Positions 1-8,170 of a stretch of DNA of 64,000 bases are shown piece by piece. The number at the start of each line of letters is the position of its first letter. Position 1 is the stretch's first letter. Both the position numbers and the translations under genes were made by a program. The stretch lies in contig JAOKHV010000001.1 in the NCBI GenBank assembly GCA_028248455.1, positions 1-64,000 of the forward strand. The letters are read 5' to 3'. Origin of the DNA: Ascidiaceihabitans sp. Lineage in GTDB: Bacteria; Pseudomonadota; Alphaproteobacteria; Rhodobacterales; Rhodobacteraceae. The notes beneath the pieces are model-generated. The model was not told the DNA's origin. It saw nothing but the letters and a program-made list of their open reading frames with translations, and did not search any database.

Positions 1-134
1 ACGCCATCTCTGTTCACGTACTAATTTTAAGCTAAACCGTGCCGCTGCTATCGCTGAGTGGCGTCAATTACTGAGCGCATAGATTTCGATTGCCCCATCA
101 ATCTGATGTTTGCAATTATTAGTCTGACAGCACC
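1..134 (+). pseudogene. IS6-family element, 3' remnant (right end)
   Basis: The first codons translate in frame to the last 26 residues of an IS6-type transposase (ending EWRQLLSA, stop at 80-82). They match the C-terminus of the intact element at 2498-3205 at about 22 of 26 positions. The non-coding tail ends in TGACAGCACC, the same right terminal inverted repeat as the intact copy. The rest of this copy lies left of the window or is lost, so it may be a whole element cut by the window edge. It has the same orientation as the intact copy. Confidence 0.85.
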
Positions 135-697
135 GCCACCATCCCTTATTGTTAAAATATTCAGTAAAATAAGGGGTTTTGGCTATTGTGTCAAAATAGT
201 TACCACACCTGTTTACCACACCTAATACCACACGCTTCCCCACACGTTTACAAAAATAACCAAAGTAGCAACACAACAATCTTTACTGTGCTGGTCTGCT
301 AAAGGTCTTGATGGTGATTTCTTAGGTACATTAGCCACTACAGTGCAGCGAATGAAGCACGTTGGTAGAAGACCGTAGCGCCTCACTGAGCAGCAGGAGC
401 TCTGGGTCACATGATTCACTTGAGGCTGCTGTGAGCATCTAGGGTGCATCTGAGGGGGCGTTGGACCTCCAGGAAATACCCGAATGTATCCGTCGGCCTC
501 CTTATCGACCTATGAATCCAAGACAAAGATTTATTTTTGATGGATGGTACATTTTGTTACTCGTAGGTCAGCTTTATTTCTGGAGAACGTTCGATGTTTG
601 AATTTGCCATCATTAACTCAAATAAAAATTCTCAACTCACCAAATAATGCTTTATGATGAACTGAAACAACCAAAAAAATAGCAATTGAGACAGCCC
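135..697. other. Gene-free accessory stretch
   Basis: Between the IS remnant and the first gene I see no coding region I can support. The ORFs listed here on the minus strand have no recognisable domain. The only structure noted is a short direct repeat near 202-236, annotated separately. The stretch looks like decayed intergenic or mobile-element DNA. Confidence 0.5.
202..236. repeat. Three ACCACACCT direct repeats, 13-bp period
   Basis: ACCACACCT occurs at 202-210 and 215-223, and a near copy (ACCACACGC) at 228-236, each start 13 bp after the last. Three short copies with a fixed period resemble a protein-binding array or iteron-like patch, but could also be a small slippage product. No origin gene or recombinase gene is visible beside it. 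Confidence 0.45.
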
Positions 698-994
698 ATG
701 AAGAAGGTAATCGTTTACTGCTGGAGTTTTATATTTGACTCTAAAGTGAGTCCCCTTCGGCATATCTCTGACGTAGCGGTGCGGCATTACGTGTTGCAAG
801 CTCTCGCACTCATGTGGGCAATTAGTTTTGCAGTGGCACTCGGTAGTTATACTGTTTTGGCAGCAAGTATTATTGGCCATACGATCCTAATAGCTGCGGC
901 GGCAATTACAGTGGCAACCTACACCATAGCAGCAAAAAAACCCAATTTATTTACCCGTGGCTCAGGTCGTCGGAGTGATGGCGAACATGAGTAA
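698..994 (+). CDS. Small two-helix membrane protein, function unknown
   Basis: A protein of about 98 residues with a short polar N-terminus, two adjacent hydrophobic segments (around WAISFAVALGSYTVLAASII and HTILIAAAAITVATYTIAA) and a polar tail ending GRRSDGEHE. I recall this arrangement and C-terminus from conserved hypothetical proteins of Rhodobacteraceae, but no function is known to me. The ORF track begins at a TTG (686). I prefer the ATG at 698 (MKKVIVYCW), which has GAGA a few bases upstream. It stands alone, with no operon partner. Confidence 0.65.
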   Translation: MKKVIVYCWSFIFDSKVSPLRHISDVAVRHYVLQALALMWAISFAVALGSYTVLAASIIGHTILIAAAAITVATYTIAAKKPNLFTRGSGRRSDGEHE

Positions 995-1223
995 GCAACT
1001 AAATTGTCATTTTTTGACGTAGCAGGTAGAAGCTATTGCGGGGCCAGTATCCAAACGAGATACGATGCAATCGCTAAACTTGATGTATCTTGGCTTAAGT
1101 GATTCCAACCCAATACCCTTGTTTACTTAGGATAACCCCACTCACTCCACCTCTGGGGTCAACGACATCACCATTACGCCTTGGGATCAAGTGTACGTGT
1201 ACATGAAACACAGAGTGAACGAG

Positions 1224-2135
1224 TTAAAACACTTCGGTTACAGAATGAAATATAGATAGGTGCCGCTGTGCAATTTTGGTATCAGACGGGTCGTAACCAC
1301 CGCCAATTACGGTCGCAACTGGAATATTGCGATTCTTGAAGTGTTCTAAAACGCAACAATCTCGTTTAAAAATGCCGTCTAGCGTTAAATCTAAATTACC
1401 TAATCGGTCACCAAAGAATACATCGACCCCAGCGTCATATAGCACGATGTCAGGAGTGAATTCTCTCGAGATATCGTTTAGGGTGCGGTACAATTGATGG
1501 AGGTAGGCTTTGTCTTCCAGGTGACTATTGAGTGGTACATCACGAGTGCCTTGACGTTTTGGGAATGGATAGTTTTGCTCGCAGTGCAATGAACAGGTGT
1601 AGATACCAGCCTTGTCACGACATATGTCGATTGTTCCATCGCCTTGGTGCACGTCCAAGTCTAAGATTAGAACATTGTCAACCAATCCATGTTCGATCAT
1701 GTTCACAGCAGTAAATGCCAAGTCATTGAATACACAGAAACCTGAACCGTAAGAGTAATGTGCATGATGTGTCCCACCAGCTGCATGACATGCAACACCA
1801 GTTTCTAAAGCCTTCAGGGCTGTTTTATAGGTTCCTTCCAATGCAAGAAAACTACGTTTAATCAATTGAGCGTTTATCGGTAAGTTTATTTGCCTAATTT
1901 CCTCTGGCAATAAAGCTTCTGTTGTCACCCGCTGGACATAATCACTTGCATGGGTGCGTAAAATATCACGGTAGCGAACTGGAGAAGACTGCGTGAAATC
2001 TAATTTATTGGCAAAGCTACTGCCATGAAGGCATTTTAATAGTTCTGAAAACTTGGTTCCATTAAAGCGATGTATTGGTGGCACAGAAATATCATAGGCA
2101 TTATTATAAATCACCGGAATTTTTGATATGCTCAC
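1224..2135 (-). CDS. Histone deacetylase family protein
   Basis: 303 residues, the usual length for bacterial class II/IV-like deacetylases (the arginase/deacetylase fold, related to acetoin-utilisation AcuC and acetylpolyamine amidohydrolases). Visible signature motifs are the His-His pair in GGTHHAHYSYGSGFC, the metal ligands in LDLDVHQGDGT, and DAGVD followed by GNLDLT; the C-terminus carries VIGGGY. These support a Zn-dependent amidohydrolase removing acetyl groups from lysine, a polyamine or a small molecule; the substrate cannot be read from the sequence. It starts with GTG directly after the TAG of the upstream 78-residue gene, so the two are probably co-transcribed. It lies between two IS6-type ends. 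Confidence 0.9.
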   Translation of the reverse strand: MSISKIPVIYNNAYDISVPPIHRFNGTKFSELLKCLHGSSFANKLDFTQSSPVRYRDILRTHASDYVQRVTTEALLPEEIRQINLPINAQLIKRSFLALEGTYKTALKALETGVACHAAGGTHHAHYSYGSGFCVFNDLAFTAVNMIEHGLVDNVLILDLDVHQGDGTIDICRDKAGIYTCSLHCEQNYPFPKRQGTRDVPLNSHLEDKAYLHQLYRTLNDISREFTPDIVLYDAGVDVFFGDRLGNLDLTLDGIFKRDCCVLEHFKNRNIPVATVIGGGYDPSDTKIAQRHLSIFHSVTEVF

Positions 2136-2372
2136 CTACCACCAGCCCAGTGTTCGACCATTACCAGCAACAATCATTACGCAGGTAGTTACATGGAGAA
2201 CTATCCAAAAGGTTCGGAAGGCGAGAGCCTTGTTAACATCGGACTGCTTGATAGGAAGAAACTCAGGTTTGTCTTCATCGGTAGCTCCGACTGGCATACC
2301 GACTGTTCTGGCCCAAACTTTGATCCACCGTCTTTGTTCACTCACGTGAAACCCCACATATTGCTCAACCAC
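2136..2372 (-). CDS. Small single-pass membrane protein, function unknown
   Basis: 78 residues: a basic/aromatic N-terminal half and one hydrophobic segment near the C-terminus (FWIVLHVTTCVMIVAG), ending in GRTLGWW. Its stop codon abuts the GTG start of the deacetylase gene, which argues that it is a real, translationally coupled gene rather than a chance ORF. I do not recognise a named domain. It could tether or partner the deacetylase; that is only inference from gene order. Confidence 0.6.
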   Translation of the reverse strand: MVEQYVGFHVSEQRRWIKVWARTVGMPVGATDEDKPEFLPIKQSDVNKALAFRTFWIVLHVTTCVMIVAGNGRTLGWW

Positions 2373-2441
2373 TATTTATCACAAGTTTCACAGGTTCGAG
2401 CGCAATGGAAGATAGTTTAGAAGGATAAAAGCCCAGCAAGT

Positions 2442-3257
2442 GGTACTGTCAGAGAAAACCGGTTGATGCGGGCAGGGCGGGCGCCTAACATCACTGGATG
2501 ACAAAACATTCTCCATTTCGCTACTTTAAAACCAGCCCGGAGATCATCCGCCTAGCGGTGATGCTTTACGTTCGCTACCCTCTGTCGCTGCGGAATGTGG
2601 TGGATTTGCTGCATGAGCAGGGCATCGATATTAGCCATGAGACGGTTCGGTTTTGGTGGAATAGATTTGGCCCGATGTTTGCCGCCGAAATCCGTCGTAA
2701 TCGGGCGATCCGGATGCGGGCTCACTCGAATTGGCAGTGGCATCTGGACGAAGTTTTCGTGAAAATCAACGGTGGAACCCACTATCTGTGGCGTGCCGTT
2801 GATCATGAGGGTGAGGTGCTTGAAAGCTATGTCACCAAGCGCCGGGATCGCAAAGCAGCATTGAAATTTCTAAGAAAATCAATGAAGCGATACGGCAATC
2901 CAGAGATCATCGTGACCGACAAACTGCGATCTTATGGTGCTGCGATGAAGGTCATCGGCAATGCTGATCGGCAGGAAACCGGCCGCTGGGTAAACAACAG
3001 AGCTGAGAATTCCCACTTGCCGTTTCGACGACGAGAACGAGCCATGCTGCGCTTTCGGCAGATGCGAAGTTTGCAGAAATTCGTCTCCGTCCACGCCTCG
3101 GTCCAGAACCATTTCAATCAGGAACGCCATCTTTATTCACGCATCAATTTCAAGCTGAACCGTGCTGCTGCTCTCGCTGAGTGGCGTCAATTATTGAACG
3201 CATAGATTTAGGCTGTGCTAGTAATCTGATGCGAGTTTTGATTGGTTTGACAGCACC
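2442..3257 (+). mobile_element. IS6-family insertion sequence, complete
   Basis: An 816-bp element with imperfect terminal inverted repeats: left end GGTACTGTCAGAGAAAAC, right end (reverse complement) GGTGCTGTCAAACCAATC. It holds one transposase gene covering most of its length, typical for IS6. The 8 bases on each side (CAGCAAGT and TTGAAAAC) do not match, so there is no target-site duplication. That suggests recombination or deletion next to the element after insertion, which IS6 elements often cause. Confidence 0.93.
2498..3205 (+). CDS. IS6-family transposase
   Basis: 235 residues, standard length for IS6/IS26-type DDE transposases. It starts MTKHSPFRYFKTSPEIIRLA, with an HTH segment (RNVVDLLHEQGIDISHETV). 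The catalytic triad is visible as D in WHLDEVF, D in VTDKL and E in RAENSH, followed by the family's FRRRERAMLRFR motif. The reading frame is intact, so the element may still be active. Related right-end fragments lie at 1-134 and about 6990-7138. Confidence 0.95.
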   Translation: MTKHSPFRYFKTSPEIIRLAVMLYVRYPLSLRNVVDLLHEQGIDISHETVRFWWNRFGPMFAAEIRRNRAIRMRAHSNWQWHLDEVFVKINGGTHYLWRAVDHEGEVLESYVTKRRDRKAALKFLRKSMKRYGNPEIIVTDKLRSYGAAMKVIGNADRQETGRWVNNRAENSHLPFRRRERAMLRFRQMRSLQKFVSVHASVQNHFNQERHLYSRINFKLNRAAALAEWRQLLNA

Positions 3258-3463
3258 TTGAAAACTGTTTTGCGCATGATGCTGCAAAATGGAGAGAGTA
3301 TTGGGCAATAATAATAATGAGCGCGTTCCGAACGTAAACTTCTTGCTTCAGGTTAAAGGTTTTAAGTAATCCATGGAACATTCAGGTTTGTGTTGAGTCG
3401 TTTTACAGGTCTATCGCAACACATAACTTTAACGCGGGCAATTGAAACTCAACCAAATTGGTT

Positions 3464-3494
3464 AAGGTGGGCAAACTAAAAATATGCCCACCTT
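3464..3494 (-). terminator. Stem-loop downstream of htpG
   Basis: A perfect 10-bp inverted repeat (AAGGTGGGCA / TGCCCACCTT) with an 11-base A/T-rich loop, 6 bp beyond the htpG stop. Its position fits a transcription end for htpG, but the T-tract on the minus strand is poor, so it may act as an RNA-stabilising hairpin instead. Confidence 0.6.
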
Positions 3495-3499
3495 GAAAA

Positions 3500-5341
3500 T
3501 TAGAGAGAACTTCCGATTGCAATTAAGTCTTTCGAGAATTGCTGTGGATCAGTTGGCATTTCACCATCCAGTACCCTCGCTTGTTCAAACAACATTCTGC
3601 TTATAGCTTCTTGTAATTCGACTGAGAGGTTTGGAATCCTTTTAACTAATTCGTGATTGCAATTCACTTCTAAGATTTTCGTACTATCCTTAAAGTCTGG
3701 ATTTTGAGCTTTCATAATACGCTCCAAGTTGAAGTCTAATCCACCTTCACCTGCGACCAGTCGTACGGGGCTTTCGACCAATTCTGAGGTTGATTTAACA
3801 TCCTCAATTAGGTCACCAAGACAATCTTTGATAAGGGTAGTTATTGTGTTTTTTGCCTCATCGTCTGCTTTGTCTTCTGCTTGCTCCTCAGACAGTGCAG
3901 CCAGATCGTATTTGTCACGGGAAATAGATAAGAAGGATTTTTCTTTGTATGCTCCCATTTGTGACATCCAGAAGGCATCAATGGGGTCTGTCATAAGCAG
4001 GACATCAATACCTTTTGCTTTAAAACCTTCTAGGTGAGGGCTTGATTTTGCCTGTTTCAAAGTATCTGTTGTAAGATAATAGATTTTATCTTGCTTCTCC
4101 GCCATTTCTTCAATGTAGGAGTTTAGATTGATCAACTTCTCGTGTTTGAACGAGTATACACGGGTGATCTCTGCGATCTTTTCACGATTTTCGAAGTCCT
4201 CATACAATCCTTCTTTTAGAACTTTACCGAATTGACCCCAAAAGGCATCGTAATTCTCGTCATCCTTTTTCATCTTCTTTTTAAGCTCAGAAAGAATACG
4301 CTTTGTAACTGACTTTGAGATTTTCTTGATTACTGGACTGCTTTGAACCATTTCCCTGCTCACGTTGAGGTCCAAACTCGTCGTGTCCAGGACTCCTTTT
4401 ACAAAGCGAAGCCATGAGGGAATAATACCATCTACATCTTGACTGATGAACACACGATTAATGTATAAACTGACTTTTGCTTTTCTCTCAGGCTCAAACA
4501 GATCAAAAGGTGCTGTCTTAGGAATGAACAACAGATTGGTGAAATCAATCGAGCCTTCGGTCCGATTGTGTAGCGTAATGTACGGATCATCGAAGGAACC
4601 TAAGGTACTTTTGTAAAAATCGAAATATTCCTCCTTGGAAACGTCTGAAGGTGACTTAGTCCATAAAGCTTGCGCACTATTAGCTTGCTCTTTTTCTACA
4701 TCCTTGGATTGAACAAAAATTGGAACTAATATGTGATCTGAGTATTTTTTAATCAGAGATTTGATCTTATTCAAATCTGCATATTCTTTTGCACTTTTTC
4801 GTAGATGTAATTTTATTGAAGTTCCTATTTCGTGTTCGTTTTCTGATTTATAAATAGTGTAACCTGATTGGCCGTCACTTTCCCAAATATTTGCATCCTT
4901 TTCGCCTGCTTTTCTGGTTGTTACGCTTACTTTTTCAGCGACCATGAAAGCAGAATAGAAACCAACGCCGAATTTTCCAATGAGTGCCTTGGCTGCATCC
5001 TTGGAGTCAGTTGCTTCATCGATACTGTCTAAGAAAGAAGATGTACCTGAGCGGGCAATGGTACCCAATGTTTCTATTAGCTCATCTGAGCTTAGCCCAA
5101 TTCCAGTATCTACAAGCTCAATTGTTTTTTTCTTTTCATCGACATGGACAAAGATTTCGTTCTCGCCAGAGTTCAAAATACTTGGCTCAGTCTGTCCTAA
5201 AAACTTCCGTTTGTGGATGGCATCGGAAGCGTTTGATAAAAGCTCACGAAGGAAGATATCGGGATCGGAATAAAGTGAATTGATGACAATGTTTAGGATT
5301 TTGCCAGTATCGGCTTCAAAATTGTGAGTTTGTGCGGTCAT
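3500..5341 (-). CDS. htpG: Molecular chaperone HtpG (bacterial Hsp90)
   Basis: 613 residues from MTAQTHNF, close to the family's usual 610-640. The N-terminal GHKL ATPase domain shows ELLSNASDAI, VDTGIGLS and GKFGVGFYSAFMVA; the middle domain has the LPLN-like region LDLNVSREMVQSS; a C-terminal dimerisation domain follows. It is a cytosolic ATP-dependent chaperone for stress-labile clients. The ORF track starts four codons earlier (MEAN), but GGAGG inside that extension sits 5 bases before the ATG at 5341, which marks that ATG as the real start. Monocistronic; a stem-loop follows the stop. Confidence 0.97.
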   Translation of the reverse strand: MTAQTHNFEADTGKILNIVINSLYSDPDIFLRELLSNASDAIHKRKFLGQTEPSILNSGENEIFVHVDEKKKTIELVDTGIGLSSDELIETLGTIARSGTSSFLDSIDEATDSKDAAKALIGKFGVGFYSAFMVAEKVSVTTRKAGEKDANIWESDGQSGYTIYKSENEHEIGTSIKLHLRKSAKEYADLNKIKSLIKKYSDHILVPIFVQSKDVEKEQANSAQALWTKSPSDVSKEEYFDFYKSTLGSFDDPYITLHNRTEGSIDFTNLLFIPKTAPFDLFEPERKAKVSLYINRVFISQDVDGIIPSWLRFVKGVLDTTSLDLNVSREMVQSSPVIKKISKSVTKRILSELKKKMKKDDENYDAFWGQFGKVLKEGLYEDFENREKIAEITRVYSFKHEKLINLNSYIEEMAEKQDKIYYLTTDTLKQAKSSPHLEGFKAKGIDVLLMTDPIDAFWMSQMGAYKEKSFLSISRDKYDLAALSEEQAEDKADDEAKNTITTLIKDCLGDLIEDVKSTSELVESPVRLVAGEGGLDFNLERIMKAQNPDFKDSTKILEVNCNHELVKRIPNLSVELQEAISRMLFEQARVLDGEMPTDPQQFSKDLIAIGSSL

Positions 5342-5353
5342 GTTTGCCTCCAT

Positions 5354-5815
5354 TATTTATAAAGTTAGCTAACAATTTGGTAAGGCAATGCAAGAGCTAA
5401 CTATGGTTTAAAACAGCAAGAAATTGCGGTTGAGCTGATCTTTCGCGAAATAAGTACTCGTTAATAGAGCCGCAAACGGCGCTGTCAGATTTTAAATTTT
5501 CGAGGTGAGCAGGGCAGAGCAGGTTTGTTGTATCGTGGGATAATTACACATCCTTTATTAATCTATTCTTTCACTTGTCCTGACCTTTTTGTTCGTAATG
5601 TGGAGTATCTTTACCACGTAAGTTTAGGGCTATCGCATTTCAGAAATATTGTCCTCCAAGTATTACCTACAAAACAGTAGGTTGGACGACTTATAGCGTG
5701 GGGCAGGGGTATGGTTCAGGCTATTCGATAAGCGTGCTTCAGTAATGGCTAGATAAGGCTATTTAACAACTTTTAAATGGTTGTATCAATCTGAAGGCTG
5801 GAGCAATCTAACAAT
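5354..5815. other. Intergenic region between htpG and the DUF3047 gene
   Basis: About 460 bp without a supportable gene. It must hold the divergent htpG and DUF3047 promoters, but I cannot assign a confident -35/-10 pair or a heat-shock element. At 5478 the sequence GGCGCTGTCAG resembles the IS6-type left end, followed by a G-rich GCAGGGCAGAGCAGG stretch like that of the intact IS; it may be a degraded left terminus. Confidence 0.4.
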
Positions 5816-6472
5816 ATGTATCAGATACAGAAAAAATTAAGACTATTCATGCTGGCCGCTTCAATCTTTTCTTGCAGCTTGGCAGAAGCTGAACAGGTCA
5901 CTTTTTCTGGTAACTGGACCGAACAGGCTTTTTCTTTGTTTTCCAGTAATGAGTTTGTTCTGAATGCTGATACCCTCAATATAAGTTCTGAAGGCACCGT
6001 ATCCATTTTGTGGAAAAAGTTACCTCCTTCAATGTGGGAGGCCAATCAAGCAAATTGGGATTGGGCCGTCGAAGCATCAGTGCCTGCTACAGACCTCACT
6101 GTGAAAGGTGGTGATGATCGAAATCTGTCCCTTTATTTTGTGTTTTTGCCTCAAGAATATTTACCTGAATCGAGAGATAAACTGACTGATCTTCTCAATA
6201 ATGAAAATGTACGTGTGTTGATGTACGTCTGGGGAGGGGATCACGATCGAGAAGAAGTGCTGCCTTCACCATATTTGGAAGAGTTTGGTAAAAGTATTAT
6301 TTTACAAAGTGCGGGCACAGGCAGGGCCAGTGAGCAAGTTAACTTAGAAAATGACTTCCGTAGGGCATTTGGACACAATCCAGAAAAACTAGTTGGAATA
6401 GCTATCTCTGCAGACAGTGATGATACCCGTTCAACAATAATTTCCAGCATATCTAACTTGCAGGTAAATTAA
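5816..6472 (+). CDS. DUF3047 family secreted protein
   Basis: 218 residues with a signal peptide (hydrophobic LFMLAASIFSCSLAEAE, cleavage likely after AEA). The mature part has the pattern of the DUF3047 family: WDWAVEASVPATDLTVKGGDDRNLSLYF near the middle, then VRVLMYVWGG, the G-rich GKSIILQSAGTGRASEQV, and GIAISADSDDTRS near the end. Family members are periplasmic or outer-membrane associated proteins of unknown activity. Start ATG with GGAG about 11 bases upstream. It stands alone in an accessory stretch with IS-end-like sequence on both sides. Confidence 0.8.
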   Translation: MYQIQKKLRLFMLAASIFSCSLAEAEQVTFSGNWTEQAFSLFSSNEFVLNADTLNISSEGTVSILWKKLPPSMWEANQANWDWAVEASVPATDLTVKGGDDRNLSLYFVFLPQEYLPESRDKLTDLLNNENVRVLMYVWGGDHDREEVLPSPYLEEFGKSIILQSAGTGRASEQVNLENDFRRAFGHNPEKLVGIAISADSDDTRSTIISSISNLQVN

Positions 6473-6598
6473 AAAGTCTTCAAAAAGTTTTCAGCAAGTT
6501 GGTCAGTACCCACATGCGACATAACAAGTGTCGAACCTCAATAAGTGAGTAGCAGCTGATTCTTACCTGAGGTTTGTCACTGCTAGTAAGGCAGTTTG

Positions 6599-6770
6599 TG
6601 GCGGATCGACAGTGAGTTCGATTCCTATCTCACACACCAAAAATCAGTTAAAACTATGTAATATATGGGTAAATATTACCTTAGTTCACTATAATAAGGC
6701 GCATAGTTCACTATAATAAGGCGCATATTGGTTACTAATCTGGTAGTAATTCGTTGAGATGTATTTGGGC
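6599..6770 (+). repeat. Dispersed repeat, copy A (inverted relative to copy B)
   Basis: From GTGGCGGATCGACAGTGAG to GATGTATTTGGGC this stretch aligns with the reverse complement of 20897-21034. Long shared blocks include GATCGACAGTGAG, AATCAGTTAA, AATAAGGCGCATATTGGT and GTTGAGATGTATTTGGGC, with many substitutions between them. This copy is longer because of a 22-bp tandem duplication and a small insertion. No terminal inverted repeats or coding capacity were recognised. Confidence 0.8.
6683..6726 (+). repeat. Perfect 22-bp tandem duplication
   Basis: A 22-base unit beginning AGTTCACTATAATAAGG and ending GCGCAT is present twice, head to tail, without a mismatch. The sister repeat at 20897-21034 has the unit once, so the duplication arose in this copy and is recent compared with the divergence of the two copies. 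Confidence 0.9.
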
Positions 6771-6920
6771 ACCTGAATACAAAATTTACTCTTTATATGT
6801 TCAGCATTCATTAGTGTTGTTTGAGTCCAATCAGCGTTGCTCGGTCCGCGGTCTGTGGACCAACGGCAGAAGGGGTAATGTATTCTATCTAGTGCAATTG
6901 AGCCGCAGGTCCAAGGTCAG

Positions 6921-6941
6921 GGGGCCCTGTCGTAGGGCCCC
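6921..6941. other. GC-rich perfect hairpin
   Basis: GGGGCCCT, a 5-base loop GTCGT, then AGGGCCCC: an 8-bp all-perfect stem in a GC-rich island (about 6840-6960) inside AT-rich DNA. No T-tract follows on either strand, so it is not a normal intrinsic terminator. A weaker GGTCC/GGACC pair lies near 6850. It may be a leftover of a mobile-element end or a structured RNA fragment. Confidence 0.55.
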
Positions 6942-6989
6942 GCGCCTCGAACCACGGGCCTTTAGTATTAGCCTTGTAAATTCATTCGG

Positions 6990-7138
6990 GCGTAATTTTG
7001 TTCAGAAGCCTTCTCTATTTACGCCTCAATTTCAAAATGAACCGAGCTGCTGCTCTCGATGAGTGGCGTCGATTATTCAGCGCATAGATTTATGCTGTGC
7101 GAGCAATCAGATGCTTGTTATGATTAAGTTGATAACAC
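6990..7138 (+). pseudogene. IS6-family element, decayed 3' remnant
   Basis: The segment carries the last ~24 residues of an IS6 transposase in one frame (LNFKMNRAAALDEWRRLFSA, stop at 7085-7087), followed by a tail like that of the intact IS and ending in a worn terminal repeat (GATAACAC in place of GACAGCACC). It is more diverged than the remnant at position 1, hence older or from another subtype. No transposase N-terminus is present. Confidence 0.75.
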
Positions 7139-7258
7139 TTCATTTAATAATAAAGTCTGAACCTCACCGCTCATTTCGCACACTTTCTGTTCAGTTCTGC
7201 GCATTTCCTTAGAGAACGCGGTGGTCTATATTTTTGACAGAATGCAAAGGAGACTACG

Positions 7259-8170
7259 ATGACTTTTCGACCTGTAGTGGAGACCACAAAAGCCCAACCT
7301 GCCATGGAGGGCGCTGGCGTGCATTTGCACCGTGTTTTTGGTTTTGGTGATACAATGCAAACTGATCCATTTTTGATGATGGATGATTTTCGTAATGATG
7401 TGCCTGCACATTACGAGCGCGGTTTCCCTTGGCATCCCCACCGCGGAATTGAGACGATTACCTACGTTCTCGAAGGCGAAGTCGCCCATGGAGATTCGCT
7501 TGGTAATAATGGTGTGTTGGGTGCCGGATCAGTGCAATGGATGACCGCAGGATCTGGAATTTTGCATCAAGAGATGCCGAAAGGGAATGCGGCCGGACAG
7601 ATGCACGGGTTTCAGTTGTGGGCGAATTTGCCGTCTGCGCTGAAGATGACGGATCCACGCTATCAAGATATTACGGGCAATGATGTGCCGCAGATTATTG
7701 ATGATGACGGTACGGTGGTGAAGATCATCACCGGTAACTTCTGGGGCAAAGCTGGCCCTGTTGATGGCATTGCGGCCGACCCGTTGTTCTTGGATGTGTC
7801 TATTCCGCCAAATGGGCGCAAGACTTTACCTGTAGATACTCGTGCTAATGCGTTTGCCTATGTCTTTGCCGGACAGGGAAGCTTTGTAGACGCGTCCACG
7901 CCCGTTGGTGTGCGCGTGGAGAAAGAGGTCGCAGGCGAAGAGCTGAACATCCGCGATATGACTGGCAACAGGACGTTGGTGCGTTTTGGTAATGGCGACG
8001 ATGTGACTATACAGGCGGGGCCGGATGGTGTGCGATTTTTGTTGATTGCTGGCCGCCCTTTGCAGGAACCTGTCGCGTGGCATGGCCCGATCGTGATGAA
8101 CACACAGGCCGAGTTGCAGCAAGCGATTCGTGATTTGCAGAATGGGAATTTTATCAAGGCCGCCCACTAG
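7259..8170 (+). CDS. Pirin family protein
   Basis: 303 residues, normal for pirins: two cupin barrels with a single metal site in the N-terminal one. Metal-ligand histidines are visible in HPHRGIETITYVLEGEVAHGDS and in GSGILHQEMP. The C-terminal cupin ends with AGRPLQEPVAWHGPIVMNT, a typical pirin motif. Bacterial pirins include quercetin dioxygenases and enzyme-interacting regulators; the role here cannot be decided. A strong AAAGGAGA ribosome site precedes the ATG. It is a single gene, with ~500 non-coding bases before glgB. Confidence 0.93.
   Translation: MTFRPVVETTKAQPAMEGAGVHLHRVFGFGDTMQTDPFLMMDDFRNDVPAHYERGFPWHPHRGIETITYVLEGEVAHGDSLGNNGVLGAGSVQWMTAGSGILHQEMPKGNAAGQMHGFQLWANLPSALKMTDPRYQDITGNDVPQIIDDDGTVVKIITGNFWGKAGPVDGIAADPLFLDVSIPPNGRKTLPVDTRANAFAYVFAGQGSFVDASTPVGVRVEKEVAGEELNIRDMTGNRTLVRFGNGDDVTIQAGPDGVRFLLIAGRPLQEPVAWHGPIVMNTQAELQQAIRDLQNGNFIKAAH

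Larger units (their letters stand above)
6473..7258. other. Gene-free stretch with repeats and an IS remnant
   Basis: Nearly 800 bp with no real gene. The ORF at 6754-7062 mixes repeat, hairpin and IS-remnant sequence and is not convincing. The region holds a ~170-bp dispersed repeat (6599-6770), a 22-bp tandem duplication inside it, a very stable GC-rich stem-loop (6921-6941), a decayed IS6 right end (about 6990-7138) and the pirin leader with an AAAGGAGA ribosome site. Confidence 0.7.

Noticed and set aside
202-236. CRISPR array
   Set aside because: The repeats are 9 bp with 4-bp gaps, far too short, and no cas genes are present. No CRISPR array was seen in the window.
6601-6640. tRNA-like GTTCGATTC followed by CCA in repeat copy A
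   Set aside because: The T-arm does not pair (GTGAG against CCTAT), no acceptor partner lies upstream, and copy B lacks the motif. It is part of the dispersed repeat.
6754-7062. 102-residue plus-strand ORF
   Set aside because: It runs through a repeat, a GC hairpin and an IS remnant in the wrong frame; no domain and no ribosome site.
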